A DNA stretch of 64,000 nucleotides from Paracidovorax wautersii (GTDB lineage Bacteria; Pseudomonadota; Gammaproteobacteria; Burkholderiales; Burkholderiaceae_C). Made by a program: the position numbers and the translations under genes. The DNA lies in contig NZ_JAVIZX010000001.1 of NCBI RefSeq assembly GCF_031453675.1, forward strand, positions 1,426,001-1,490,000, given 5' to 3'. Numbering within the stretch: the first letter of the stretch is position 1; every line of letters starts with the position of its first letter. Positions 28,575-37,891 of this stretch are shown here, in pieces. The notes under the pieces are model-generated. The model searched no databases and was not told the DNA's origin. It saw only the letters and a list, made by a program, of their open reading frames with translations.

Positions 28575-29519
28575 ATGAGCAAGAGATGGGGAGCATCGGT
28601 AGGCCTGGCCCTGACGGGCATCACTTTGGCGGCGGGAACCGCCACGGCGCAGCCCGGCGGCAGCGCCGCAGGCAGCAGCGCAGGCCCGCGGGAGAAGCTG
28701 GTCGTGGCCATGCCCAAGACCTACGCCAAGACCGAGACCATGGGCCTGTGGGGCGACTATTTCTCGCACCTGGGCCGCTGCGGCAACATCGACATCCAGA
28801 ACCTGCAGGGCGAGTCGCTGGAGCGCAGCGCCAACGTGGACACGCTGGGCGAGAAGGAGCTGATCGACAGCCTGCTCAGCGGCAAGGCGCAGCTGGCGCA
28901 GGTCAACCCCGGCCTGGTGCCGCAGCTGGTGGGCGCGGGGCAGCCCGCGCCGTTCGCCGTGCCGGGCAACAAGGCCAGCGGCAAGCCCAACTCGTACCAT
29001 CTGATCCTGATCGCGCGGGTGGACAGCCCGTACAAGGTGCCCAAGGACCTGATCGGCAAGAAGATCGCGCACAGTACGCCCACGTCCAACTCGGGCAACC
29101 TCGCGCCGCGCGCGCTGTTCCCGGCCATCGGCCTGGTGCCGGACAAGAACTACGACGTGGTGTTCTCCAACGGGCACGAACGCTCCGTCACCGGCGTGAT
29201 GTACGGCTTCTATCCGGCGGCGGCCGTGGCCAGCGACCTGTACCAGCGCATGGTGGTCAAGGGCGACGTGAAGGGGTCGAGCATCCGCACGCTGTGGGAA
29301 AGCCCGCCGTTCATGACCGAGACCTGGACGATGGGCAAGGACGTCTCGCCGGAGCTGCAGGCCCGCGTCAAGAAGTGCTCGTACAGCTACGCCTTCTCGC
29401 CCAAGCTGCGCCAGATGCTGCCGGGCAACGACACCTTCCTGCCGGTGCGCTTCGAGCGCGACTTCGCCACGGTGATGGAGGTCTACCGCAAGACGCAGGA
29501 AGCGCAGGCCGGCAAGTAA
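28575..29519 (+). CDS. PhnD-like phosphate/phosphite/phosphonate-type substrate-binding protein
   Basis: 314-residue secreted periplasmic binding protein. Signal peptide 'MSKRWGASVGLALTGITLAAGTATAQ', then 'KLVVAMPKTYAKTE', 'AQLAQVNPGLVPQLV', 'LIARVDSPYKVPKDLIGKKIAHSTPTSNSG', the last being the typical ligand loop of PhnD-type proteins. AGGAG precedes the ATG by nine bases. No permease or ATPase gene adjoins; the next gene encodes a glycerophosphodiesterase, which suggests a joint role in phosphorus scavenging. The exact ligand is unknown. Confidence 0.85.
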   Translation: MSKRWGASVGLALTGITLAAGTATAQPGGSAAGSSAGPREKLVVAMPKTYAKTETMGLWGDYFSHLGRCGNIDIQNLQGESLERSANVDTLGEKELIDSLLSGKAQLAQVNPGLVPQLVGAGQPAPFAVPGNKASGKPNSYHLILIARVDSPYKVPKDLIGKKIAHSTPTSNSGNLAPRALFPAIGLVPDKNYDVVFSNGHERSVTGVMYGFYPAAAVASDLYQRMVVKGDVKGSSIRTLWESPPFMTETWTMGKDVSPELQARVKKCSYSYAFSPKLRQMLPGNDTFLPVRFERDFATVMEVYRKTQEAQAGK

Positions 29520-29587
29520 GTTTCTTCTGGTCCCGCCGCGGCCGCCGGTGCGGCGCGCGGCCCTCTCGGTTGATGGAGAACGCACGC

Positions 29588-30781
29588 ATGAACGCCTGGA
29601 ACCTGAACCGCTGGACGCGCCACCTGGGCATGGCAGCGCTGCTGGCCGGCATGGTGGCCGCCCACGCGGCCGGGCCGGTGGCGCCGCCGCCCGCCGCGCA
29701 AGCACCGTCCGCCGCCCGGCCCGCGCACCCCGTGTTGATCGCGCACCGCGGCGCATCGGCACTGCGGCCCGAGCACACGCTCGCGGCCTACCGGCAGGCC
29801 ATCGCGGACGGGGCGGACTTCATCGAGCCCGATCTCGTCATCACCCGCGACGGGTTCCTGGTGGCGCGGCACGAGAACGCCATCGCCATCCTCCATGCGG
29901 ACGGCTCCGTGAAAGAGGCCACCACCGACGTGGCCGACCGCCCCGAGTTCGCCGCCCGGCGCACCACCAAGACCATCGACGGCGAGCGCATCACCGGCTG
30001 GTTCACCGAGGACTTCACGCTGGCCGAACTCAAGACGCTGCGCGCCCGCGAGCGGATTCCGAAGGTGCGCCCGGCCAACGTGCGTTTCGACGGGCAGTTC
30101 GAGATCCCCACGCTGCAGGAGGTGATCGACCTCGCCCGGGCCGAGACGCAGCGCACCGGCCGCACCATCGGCATCTATCCCGAGACCAAGCACCCGACCT
30201 ACTTCCAGTCCATCGGCCTGCCGCTGGAGCCGCCGCTGCTGGCCGCGCTGGAGGCCCAGGGCTGGAACCATGCCGGCGCGCCCGTGTTCGTGCAGTCGTT
30301 CGAGACGGCCAACCTGCGGGGGCTGCGCGCGCGCAGCACAGTGCGCCTGGTCCAGCTGGTGGCCGGCAGCGGCCGACCGTACGACTTGGCGGCGCAGCCC
30401 GGCCCCGGGCCGGCCCGCACGTACGCGGACCTGCTCACGCCCGCCGGGCTGGCCGAGATCGCCACCTATGCCGACGGCATCGGCGCCAGCAAGGGCCTGG
30501 TCGTGCCGGTGCGCGATGGCGCCCTGGCGGCCCCCACGCCGCTGGTGGCACGGGCCCATGCGGCCGGGCTGCTGGTGCATGTGTGGACGCTGCGCCCCGA
30601 GAACGCCTTTCTGCCGCTCGCCCTGAAGGCCGCGCCCGCCACCGATGGCGCCGTGCGCGGCGATGGGCAGGCCGAGGTAGACGCCTTCTTGGCCACCGGC
30701 GTGGACGGCATATTCACCGACGATCCGGCCACCGCCCGTGCACCGCTGCAGCGCGCGCGCCTGGCAGCCGTGCCCCGCTGA
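29588..30781 (+). CDS. Secreted glycerophosphodiester phosphodiesterase
   Basis: 397-residue GlpQ-type enzyme that splits glycerophosphodiesters to glycerol 3-phosphate and an alcohol. Signal peptide ('MNAWNLNRWTRHLGMAALLAGMVAAHA'), then the GDPD signature 'LIAHRGASALRPEHTLAAYRQA' with catalytic His-Arg and the metal Glu of 'FIEPDLVITRDG' and the second His of 'VARHEN'. The start at 29588 has GGAGAA seven bases before it; Met at 29573 is a possible alternative. Only 68 bases after the PhnD-like gene, probably one operon. The large form with an insertion ('ETKHPTYFQSIGLPLEPPLL') is the periplasmic GlpQ type. Confidence 0.93.
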   Translation: MNAWNLNRWTRHLGMAALLAGMVAAHAAGPVAPPPAAQAPSAARPAHPVLIAHRGASALRPEHTLAAYRQAIADGADFIEPDLVITRDGFLVARHENAIAILHADGSVKEATTDVADRPEFAARRTTKTIDGERITGWFTEDFTLAELKTLRARERIPKVRPANVRFDGQFEIPTLQEVIDLARAETQRTGRTIGIYPETKHPTYFQSIGLPLEPPLLAALEAQGWNHAGAPVFVQSFETANLRGLRARSTVRLVQLVAGSGRPYDLAAQPGPGPARTYADLLTPAGLAEIATYADGIGASKGLVVPVRDGALAAPTPLVARAHAAGLLVHVWTLRPENAFLPLALKAAPATDGAVRGDGQAEVDAFLATGVDGIFTDDPATARAPLQRARLAAVPR

Positions 30782-31165
30782 GCCCCTCAGCCGAGCCTGC
30801 CGGAGACGTCGCTGGCGAGAAAAAGCGGCTGCATGCGGCTCGCCTACGGCGTTTCGCTCTGGGGCCGCAAGTCCAAATAAGCACTAGGTCAGGCAGGATC
30901 GGCCGCACCTCGGCGACCTTTTGCTATACCAATGATAGCTGTTTGCGCAATAAGGACGGGCGCTGCAGGCAATTTTGGCACTTCATACCCACCGTGCGGG
31001 CGGCCGCGCCTTCGGCCGGTAACCGGTCCCAGGTTCCACCCCGCGGAAGCGTAAACGTGGTTTTGGCCCCACGGGCAACCTAGGGTAACTACGGATTTCT
31101 GCGTTACTTTTCATTACTCCAGGGGACAATCCGACGCCCTTTTGTTCTAAATCAAGGACTTAACG
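30782..31165. other. Intergenic region before the chemoreceptor gene
   Basis: 384 bases. It contains repeat copy 5 (30923-30980) and a small hairpin ggccgcgccttcggccgg near 31001. The last 90 bases before the chemoreceptor are T-rich and presumably hold its promoter, but I cannot assign a sigma-70 or sigma-28 motif with confidence. Confidence 0.5.
30923..30980 (+). repeat. Interspersed palindromic repeat (copy 5)
   Basis: gctataccaatgatagctgt, then gcgcaataaggacgggcgct and caggcaattttgg: the three blocks of the family in the usual order. Confidence 0.65.
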
Positions 31166-33160
31166 ATGACCGCCCCTGCCGTTTCCAACCGCTCTGTCGC
31201 CCGCCGCGTGACATTGCTGGCGCTCAGCCTGGTCGCCGTGGTCCTGCTGCTGGTCAGCCTGGCCATCGCCTCCATCACCAACCGCGCCACGCGCACGCAG
31301 GTGATGTCGGGTGTGGGCAATGCCGCCGAAGGCGTGGCGCGCTCGCTCGATTCGGTGGACGAAGCCAACCGCGAGCTGATCCGCCGCGGCGCGACCGTGT
31401 TCCGCGGCTACTTCGAGCCGACGATGGCGCTCGATGACGCCACCGGCGAGCTGCGCAACTTCGGCAACGTGCTCAACGGTGACTACGCCATCGTGGACAA
31501 GTTCAACGCGGACACGGGCGGCATCGCCACCGTGTTCGCGCGCAAGGGCGACGACTTCGTGCGCATCACCACGTCGGTGAAGAACGAGAAGGGCGAACGC
31601 GCCGTGGGCACCCAGCTCGACCGCGCCAGCCCGGCCTATCCGCTGATGCTCAAGGGCGAGGCCTACACGGGCCGCACCATGCTGTTCGGCCGCCCGTTCA
31701 TGGCGCACTACGAGCCGCGCAAGGATGCCTCGGGCAAGGTCATCGCCATCCTGTTCGTGGGCAACGACCTCACCGTGTTCCACGACCTGATCCAGAAGCA
31801 GGTGGCCGACATGCGCTTCTTCGAGCACGGCGGCGCCTATGTGATCGACCCGCGCAAGTCGCTGGACGACGCCGTCTTCGTCGCCCACCCCACCGCACGG
31901 GGCAAGAAGGTGCTGGCCGCCTATCCGCAGGCACGCGAATACCTGCAGGCCCTGGCCGACGGCGACCAGGTGCAGCGCGCGCTGCCGCTGCTGGCCGAGC
32001 AGGGCGAGGAGCCCTGGGCCGTACGCCGCAAGACGCAGTCGGGCTGGTGGGTGGTGGCCGAGGTGTCCGACCTGGAGGCCATGGCCGGCCAGCGCAGCGC
32101 GCTGTGGGCGGTCTGGGGCGCCATGGCGCTGGCCGTGCTGGTGCTGGGCGGCGGCCTGTTCCTGATGCTGCGCCGCGGCGTGAGCCAGCCGCTGCGTGAG
32201 CTGACCGGCGCCATCACCACGGTGGCCCAGGGCGACCTGACCCAGGCCTTCACCACCACGCGCCGCGACGAGATCGGCGCGCTGGTGAACGAGGTGGAGG
32301 GCATGCGCCAGCGCTACCTGCAGGTGCTGCAGCAGGTGCGCACGGCGGTGGACAGCATCAGCACCGCCAGCGCCGAGATCGCCACCGGCAACCAGGACCT
32401 GTCGGCACGTACCGAGTCCACCGCCAGCAGCCTGGCCGAAACCGCGCAGAGTATGGAGCAGCTCACGGGCACCGTGCGCCAGTCGGCCGACGCGGCACGC
32501 CAGGCCAACCAGCTGGCCAATTCGGCGGCCGAAGTGGCCGCACGCGGCGGCCGCGTGGTGGGCGAGGTGGTGACGACGATGACCGACATCAACGATGCCA
32601 GCCGCAAGATCGCCGACATCATCGGCGTGATCGACGGCATCGCCTTCCAGACCAACATCCTGGCGCTGAACGCGGCCGTGGAAGCGGCCCGCGCGGGCGA
32701 GCAGGGCCGGGGCTTTGCGGTGGTGGCGGGCGAAGTGCGCAGCCTGGCCGGCCGCTCGGCCGAGGCCGCGCGCGAGATCAAGCAGCTCATCGGCGCCTCG
32801 GTGGACAAGGTCGAGACCGGCGCGCGCCTGGTGCAGGACGCGGGCACGACCATGGACGAGATCGTCGGATCCGTGCAGCGCGTGGGCGACATCATCGGCG
32901 AGATCACCGCGGCGTCGTCGGAGCAGTCCGACGGCATCGGCCAGGTGAACACCGCCGTGGCGCAGCTCGACCAGATGACGCAGCAGAACGCCGCGCTGGT
33001 CGAGGAGTCCGCCGCGGCCGCGCAGAGCCTGCGCGACCAGGCCACGCGCCTGGCCTCGGCCGTGCAGGTCTTCCGCCTGTCCAGCGGGCCGGACGAGGCC
33101 GTGCCGGCGGCCCACCGCGGCGCCGCCAGCGGCAGTGCGCCGCGCCTGTCTGCGCACTGA
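31166..33160 (+). CDS. Methyl-accepting chemotaxis protein with periplasmic Cache domain
   Basis: 664-residue chemoreceptor. TM1 near 14-36, a periplasmic single-Cache-type sensor (about 40-310, '[15 protein letters not shown]' near its end), TM2 near 313-335 ('[21 protein letters not shown]'), a HAMP linker, and a cytosolic signalling domain whose tip '[20 protein letters not shown]' (near 490) is canonical. The C-terminus ends 'SAPRLSAH' without the pentapeptide that tethers CheR/CheB in some receptors. The ligand cannot be told. Probably its own unit. Confidence 0.95.
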   Translation: MTAPAVSNRSVARRVTLLALSLVAVVLLLVSLAIASITNRATRTQVMSGVGNAAEGVARSLDSVDEANRELIRRGATVFRGYFEPTMALDDATGELRNFGNVLNGDYAIVDKFNADTGGIATVFARKGDDFVRITTSVKNEKGERAVGTQLDRASPAYPLMLKGEAYTGRTMLFGRPFMAHYEPRKDASGKVIAILFVGNDLTVFHDLIQKQVADMRFFEHGGAYVIDPRKSLDDAVFVAHPTARGKKVLAAYPQAREYLQALADGDQVQRALPLLAEQGEEPWAVRRKTQSGWWVVAEVSDLEAMAGQRSALWAVWGAMALAVLVLGGGLFLMLRRGVSQPLRELTGAITTVAQGDLTQAFTTTRRDEIGALVNEVEGMRQRYLQVLQQVRTAVDSISTASAEIATGNQDLSARTESTASSLAETAQSMEQLTGTVRQSADAARQANQLANSAAEVAARGGRVVGEVVTTMTDINDASRKIADIIGVIDGIAFQTNILALNAAVEAARAGEQGRGFAVVAGEVRSLAGRSAEAAREIKQLIGASVDKVETGARLVQDAGTTMDEIVGSVQRVGDIIGEITAASSEQSDGIGQVNTAVAQLDQMTQQNAALVEESAAAAQSLRDQATRLASAVQVFRLSSGPDEAVPAAHRGAASGSAPRLSAH

Positions 33161-33375
33161 GCCGCCGCTGCGCTGTCCGCGCGTGCTGGCAGGGCGCACC
33201 GCGGTGGGTAACGGCCGTAACGGCCCGTAAATCGGCGTCCGGTGGGCTACAGGGGGCTCCCGCTGCGGCGCGGGGGGCCTTCGTTTATCCTGCCGGCTTT
33301 GCCGCGCCAGTGCCCGGGCGGTACCGGCGGCGTGCACCGCCTCAGCCCGCCCCTCTCCCGCTCCCTTTCCCGCGC

Positions 33376-34614
33376 ATGCCATCGCTTCTGCACCTGCCGA
33401 CCTTGCTGCTGACGACCGTCGTCGCCTCCGTGGTGATGGCGCTCGGCCTGCTCGTCGTCGGCTCGGACCGGCGGCGCGAGGGCGTGGGGCTGTGGGCCGC
33501 CGGCCTGCTGATGCAGGCGCTGGCCTATGTGCTGCTGGCCGGGCGCGGCCGGCTGCCCGACATGGTGTCCATCGTGGTGGCGAACGCGCTGCTGTCGGGC
33601 GTGTTCGCGTGCGTGCTCGGCGCGGCGTTCCAATTCCGCGGCAAGCCGCTGCCCTGGGCGCGGATGCTGGTGCCGGTTGCGGCGACCATCGTGCTGTTCA
33701 TCGTCTACATCGACAACTACGTCGCGCGGCTGGTGATCGCGGGCGTGGTGTTCCCGGTGCAGCTGGCGCTGCCGTTCTGGGAGCTGTGCCACCGCGGCCG
33801 GCATACGGTGGGCCGCGGCGCCTGGCTGGTGGGCGTGGGCCTCTTGCTGCAGCTGGTGGTGCTGGTGGTGCGCGCCGTCATGGCGGCCACCGGCACCATG
33901 CCGCTGGAGAGCCTGCTGCAGGACAGCATCGCCCAGCACGTCACCTTCCTGGCCACCTTCATCACCGTGCAGGCTTCGTCCTTCGGCTTCGTGCTCATGG
34001 CCAAGGACCGGGCGGACGAGGCCAACCGGCGCATGGCGGCACTCGACCCGCTGACCGGCGTGCCCAATCGCCGCTCCACCATCGCCGCGCTGGACCGGGA
34101 CATGGCGCGCGCCTTGCGCACGCGCGAATCGCTGGCGCTGATGATGGTGGACATCGACCATTTCAAGCGCATCAACGACGAGCTCGGCCACCTGGCCGGT
34201 GACCAGGTGCTGTGCCATGTGGTGCAGGTCTTGGGCCAGCGCCTGCGCTCGCAGGACATGATCGGCCGCTACGGCGGCGAAGAGTTCCTGGTGTTGCTGC
34301 CCGACACCTCGCTCGCCGGGGCGCTGGAGCTGGCGCGCCAGCTGTGCAGCGCGGTGGAGCAGTCGCCGCTTCAGGTGCAGGGCCGCGCGGTGGCCGTGAC
34401 GCTGAGCATCGGCGTGTGCGGCGGGCGCCCGGAACCCGGCGACAGCTGGGACATGCTGATCGCCGCCGCCGACCGGGCCATGTACCGGGCCAAGGCCGCC
34501 GGGCGCAATCGCGTCGAATCCGCCGGCAGCCTGCATGCGCCGGGGATGGCGCAACCCGCCGGGCTGCACGACAATCCCGAGACCCACCCCACCACGGCCC
34601 CCCCGGGCCCGTGA
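33376..34614 (+). CDS. Membrane-bound diguanylate cyclase
   Basis: 412 residues. About seven N-terminal membrane segments (1-205) form a putative sensor, followed by a GGDEF domain with 'RYGGEEFLVLLP' (near 299), the GGEEF variant being fully active in this family; 'DPLTGVPNRRS' and 'DIDHFKRINDELGH' are intact. A Pro/Thr-rich tail ends it. The start at 33376 opens the first helix; the frame is open 22 codons upstream with Pro/Arg-rich sequence. The M20 gene begins 74 bases downstream. Confidence 0.93.
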   Translation: MPSLLHLPTLLLTTVVASVVMALGLLVVGSDRRREGVGLWAAGLLMQALAYVLLAGRGRLPDMVSIVVANALLSGVFACVLGAAFQFRGKPLPWARMLVPVAATIVLFIVYIDNYVARLVIAGVVFPVQLALPFWELCHRGRHTVGRGAWLVGVGLLLQLVVLVVRAVMAATGTMPLESLLQDSIAQHVTFLATFITVQASSFGFVLMAKDRADEANRRMAALDPLTGVPNRRSTIAALDRDMARALRTRESLALMMVDIDHFKRINDELGHLAGDQVLCHVVQVLGQRLRSQDMIGRYGGEEFLVLLPDTSLAGALELARQLCSAVEQSPLQVQGRAVAVTLSIGVCGGRPEPGDSWDMLIAAADRAMYRAKAAGRNRVESAGSLHAPGMAQPAGLHDNPETHPTTAPPGP

Positions 34615-34687
34615 CCCGGCAGCAGGCGGCCTCCGCCGACCGCGCGGGACCACGGCCGGGAGACGCGCCAGTCGCCAAGGAACCGCC

Positions 34688-36184
34688 ATGAACGCCCGCA
34701 CCGCCCCCGACCTGTTGCAGCCCGCCGAAGCCCTGGCCCACCTCAGCCGGCAGTGGGACGACGACATCGTGCGCCAGCTCACCGACTACATCGCCATCCC
34801 GGCCAAGTCGCCCGGCTTCGCCCCGGACTGGGAGCAGCTCGGCTTCCTGGACACCGTGCTGCGCAACGCCGCCCAGTGGGTCGAGGCGCAGAAGGTGGCC
34901 GGCCTCACGCTGGAGATCGTGCGCCTGCCCGGCCGCACGCCAGTGCTGTTCTTCGAAGTGGCGGGCACGCAGCCGCAGTCCAGCCAGACCGTGCTGATGT
35001 ACGGCCACCTGGACAAGCAGCCCGAATTCGAAGGCTGGCGCCGCGATCTGGGCCCGTGGACGCCCAAGTACGAAGACGGCAAGCTCTATGGCCGCGGCGG
35101 CGCGGACGATGGCTATGCGGTGTACGCCAGCATCGCGGCCGTGCAGGAACTCAAGCGTCAGAACGTGCCGCACCCGCGCATCGTGGGCCTGATCGAGACC
35201 TGCGAGGAAAGCGGCTCGGGCGACCTGCTGCCCTACATCGACCTGCTGCGCTCCCGCATGGGCGAGGTGGCGCTGGTGATCTGCCTGGACAGCGGCGCCG
35301 GCAACTACGACCAGCTGTGGCTCACCACCAGCCTGCGCGGCATGGCCAGCGGCACGCTGAAGGTGGAGATCCTCACCGAAGGCATCCACTCCGGCGACTC
35401 GTCCGGCCTGGTGCCCTCGTCGTTCCGCATCATGCGCCAGGTGCTGGACCGGCTGGAGGACAGCAAGACCGGCCGCCTGCTGCCTGCCAGCTTCCACTGC
35501 GAAGTGCCGGCCGACCGGCTGCAGCAGGCGCGCGCCACGGCCGCCATCCTGGGCGAAGAGGTGTACCGGCGCTTCCCGTGGGCGCATTACGACTGCGGCG
35601 GCTCCACGGTGTTCGCGCTGCCCACCACCACCGATCCGACCGAGGCGCTGCTCAAGCGCACCTGGGAGCCCACGCTGAGCGTGACGGGCGCCGAGGGCTT
35701 TCCTGCGCTCAAGGACGCCGGCAACGTGCTGCGCCCCTACACCGCTTTCAAGCTCAGCCTGCGCCTGCCGCCCCTGGTGGATGCCGCCCAGTGCGTGCAG
35801 GAGATGAAGGCGCTGCTGGAAGACAACGCGCCTTACCAGGCCCGGGTCACGTTCGAGGGCGGCGGCGCCGCCAGCGGCTGGAACGCGCCGGCCATCGTGC
35901 CCTGGTTCGAGAACGCGCTCAACGCCGCCAGCCGCGCGCACTTCGGCGCCTCGTGCGGCTACATCGGCCAGGGCGGCACCATTCCCCTCATGAACATGCT
36001 GAGCCAGGGCTTCCCGAAGGCGCAGATGATGGTCTGCGGCGTGCTGGGACCCAAGAGCAATGCGCACGGCCCGAACGAGTTTCTGCACGTGCCCTACGCC
36101 AAGAAGCTCACCGCTGCCGTGGCGCAGGTCATCGCCAGCCTGCCCGCCGACGGCGCACTGGCGCCTGCGGCGGTGGGCGCCTGA
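34688..36184 (+). CDS. M20 family metallopeptidase (dipeptidase-like)
   Basis: 498 residues. Di-zinc ligands of the M20 family are visible: 'LMYGHLDKQPEF' (His and catalytic Asp), 'GRGGADDGYAV' (bridging Asp), 'ETCEESGSGDLL' (general-base Glu and metal Glu), 'LDSGAG' (Asp) and 'SNAHGPNEFLHVPY' (His). The domain inserted between (about 230-370) is the dimerisation lid. It resembles cytosolic dipeptidases of the carnosinase/CNDP type; substrate unknown. AGGA lies before the ATG. Confidence 0.92.
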   Translation: MNARTAPDLLQPAEALAHLSRQWDDDIVRQLTDYIAIPAKSPGFAPDWEQLGFLDTVLRNAAQWVEAQKVAGLTLEIVRLPGRTPVLFFEVAGTQPQSSQTVLMYGHLDKQPEFEGWRRDLGPWTPKYEDGKLYGRGGADDGYAVYASIAAVQELKRQNVPHPRIVGLIETCEESGSGDLLPYIDLLRSRMGEVALVICLDSGAGNYDQLWLTTSLRGMASGTLKVEILTEGIHSGDSSGLVPSSFRIMRQVLDRLEDSKTGRLLPASFHCEVPADRLQQARATAAILGEEVYRRFPWAHYDCGGSTVFALPTTTDPTEALLKRTWEPTLSVTGAEGFPALKDAGNVLRPYTAFKLSLRLPPLVDAAQCVQEMKALLEDNAPYQARVTFEGGGAASGWNAPAIVPWFENALNAASRAHFGASCGYIGQGGTIPLMNMLSQGFPKAQMMVCGVLGPKSNAHGPNEFLHVPYAKKLTAAVAQVIASLPADGALAPAAVGA

Positions 36185-36475
36185 GCCTGCAGTCGCTGCG
36201 GCGCTGACCGCAGGCCGCAGCCCGAGGGCCGGGCCGGGCCACGGCGCTCCGCGTCGGCGGCGCTGTGCCCGCCGCCCCGCGCGGACGCGGCCTTCCTCGC
36301 ATGCCACTCCGCGCTTTGGCGCAGGGCCTGTTCCTTCCCCCGGCCCCGCGAGGCCTTTGGCATGATGCGCGTGAGCGCCGCCCGCGGCAGGCGCGTCGTG
36401 CGGGCGCCCGGCCCGGCCGGGACGCCCGTGACCTTCGTCAATACGGTGCCGGTGGCCTGGATCGGCTCCATCTGA

Positions 36476-36500
36476 TGCTATATAAATAATAGCTATTGAC
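36476..36500 (+). repeat. Interspersed palindromic repeat (copy 6, truncated)
   Basis: Only the first block remains: gctatataaataatagct, followed by ttgacc. Confidence 0.5.
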
Positions 36501-36565
36501 CGATGGCAGGACTGGGCTGTGGCCGACATCGCCGCGGCGACGTGCGCCGGAATTCTGTCCGCCGG

Positions 36566-36579
36566 TTGATAAATGTCAG
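36566..36579 (+). promoter_or_regulatory. Fnr/Anr/Nnr-like operator upstream of ubiU
   Basis: TTGATAAATGTCAG matches TTGAT-N4-GTCAA at nine of ten fixed positions, a form used by Fnr/Dnr/NnrR-type regulators of low-oxygen genes. If it acted at -41.5 the -10 would be centred at 36604.5, exactly where taaggt (36602-36607) lies, though that is a poor -10. The downstream genes serve oxygen-independent ubiquinone synthesis. Confidence 0.5.
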
Positions 36580-36740
36580 CGGCCGCCCGGTGGCCCCGCC
36601 GTAAGGTGCGAGCCATGGCGCCCGCATGCCATGACGCCGGGGCCGTGCCGGGGCCGCGTCCATTGGCACGTGCGCCGCGGCCTCGTGCCCGGCCGCCTGC
36701 GATGGCCCGCCTTCCGGGCCAGCAACGATGGTCCTGACCC

Positions 36741-37844
36741 ATGTCCTCCTCCACCCTGATTGCCCCGGTCGCGGGCGATGTTGCCGGCGCCGGCGCCGTG
36801 CCTTCTGCCCCGGTGCTGCCGGCCACCGCGGCTGCGCCGCTGCGCCCCGACCTCGTCTGCCCGGCCGGCAGCCTGCCCGCGCTGCGGGCCGCGGTGGACC
36901 ATGGCGCCGACTGCGTGTACCTGGGCCTGCGCGATGCCACCAACGCGCGCAACTTCGCCGGCCTGAACTTCGACGACGCCGCCATTGCCACGGGGATCCG
37001 CTATGCGCACGACCGCGGCGTGAAAGTGTTCATGGCGCTCAACACCTACCCGCAGGCTTCCAATCCCCAGCCCTGGCGCGAGGCGATGGACAAGGCCGCG
37101 GGCATGGGGGCCGACGCGGTCATCCTGGCCGACCCGGGCCTGATGCAGTACGCCGCCCACAGGCACCCGCAGCTGCGGCTGCACCTGTCGGTGCAGGGCT
37201 CGGCCACGCATGCCGAGGCGATCAACCTCTACCGCGAGCAGTTCGGCATCACGCGCGCCGTGCTGCCGCGCGTGCTGTCGGTGGAGCAGGTGCGGCAGGT
37301 GATCGACCGCACGCCGGTGGAGATCGAGGTCTTCGGTTTCGGCAGCCTGTGCGTGATGGTGGAGGGGCGCTGCGCCCTCTCCTCCTATGCCACGGGCGAG
37401 TCGCCCAACACGCATGGCGTGTGCTCACCCGCCAAGGCCGTGCGCTGGCAGGAGACGCCGCGCGGGCTGGAGGCGCGCCTGAACGGCGTGCTCATCGACC
37501 GCTTTGCCGAAGGGGAAAGCGCCGGCTACCCCACGCTGTGCAAGGGGCGCTTCGACGTGGGCGACGAAAGCAGCTACTACGCCATCGAGGAGCCCACCAG
37601 CCTCAACACGCTGGCCCTGCTGCCGCAGCTGATGAAGGCCGGTGTGCGCGCCATCAAGATCGAAGGCCGCCAGCGCAGCCCGGCCTATGTGGCCGAGGTC
37701 ACGCGCGTGTGGCGCGAGGCGCTGGACCACTGCGCCGCGCAGCCGCAGACCTACGTGCCGCGCGCCGGCTGGATGGGCCGCCTGGAGCAGGTGGCCGAGG
37801 GCCAGCAGCACACCCTGGGCGCCTACCACCGCCCCTGGAAGTAG
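36741..37844 (+). CDS. ubiU: O2-independent ubiquinone hydroxylation protein UbiU (U32 peptidase-like)
   Basis: With UbiV it hydroxylates ubiquinone precursors without oxygen. 367 residues. The four Cys that bind the 4Fe-4S cluster are present: Cys204 and Cys211 ('FGSLCVMVEGRCALSSY' region), Cys228 ('HGVCSPAK') and Cys267 ('YPTLCKGR'). 'LVCPAGSLPALRAAVDHGADCVYLG' is the U32 N-terminal motif. Relative to the E. coli protein there is an Ala/Pro-rich extension of about 34 residues. Start 36741 is the first ATG; a later start would remove the extension, but no Met is suitably placed. First gene of ubiU-ubiV-ubiT-DGC-ubiX-ubiD. Confidence 0.94.
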   Translation: MSSSTLIAPVAGDVAGAGAVPSAPVLPATAAAPLRPDLVCPAGSLPALRAAVDHGADCVYLGLRDATNARNFAGLNFDDAAIATGIRYAHDRGVKVFMALNTYPQASNPQPWREAMDKAAGMGADAVILADPGLMQYAAHRHPQLRLHLSVQGSATHAEAINLYREQFGITRAVLPRVLSVEQVRQVIDRTPVEIEVFGFGSLCVMVEGRCALSSYATGESPNTHGVCSPAKAVRWQETPRGLEARLNGVLIDRFAEGESAGYPTLCKGRFDVGDESSYYAIEEPTSLNTLALLPQLMKAGVRAIKIEGRQRSPAYVAEVTRVWREALDHCAAQPQTYVPRAGWMGRLEQVAEGQQHTLGAYHRPWK

Positions 37845-37891
37845 CGCCGCGCCGGCCGACCCTGCCCCGTTGCCCGCCCTGGAGACCCACG

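Larger units (their letters stand above)
36185..36740. other. Intergenic region upstream of the anaerobic ubiquinone cluster
   Basis: 556 bases. Part is unusually G+C-rich and carries Pro/Arg frames on both strands without family resemblance. A 37-codon frame (36362-36475) ends 'VTFVNTVPVAWIGSI' and is not supported. Repeat copy 6 (36476-36500) and the Fnr/Nnr-like box (36566-36579) lie in the right half, the latter about 160 bases before ubiU. Confidence 0.5.

Noticed and set aside
36094-36475. Short frames on both strands in the spacer before the Fnr-like box, including a 37-codon frame ending 'VPVAWIGSI'
   Set aside because: No start context, no similarity recognised, extreme GC bias makes such frames common.
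34172-36991. 939-codon minus-strand frame across the M20 gene and its flanks
   Set aside because: Antisense shadow covering a clear gene and intergenic DNA, no motif.
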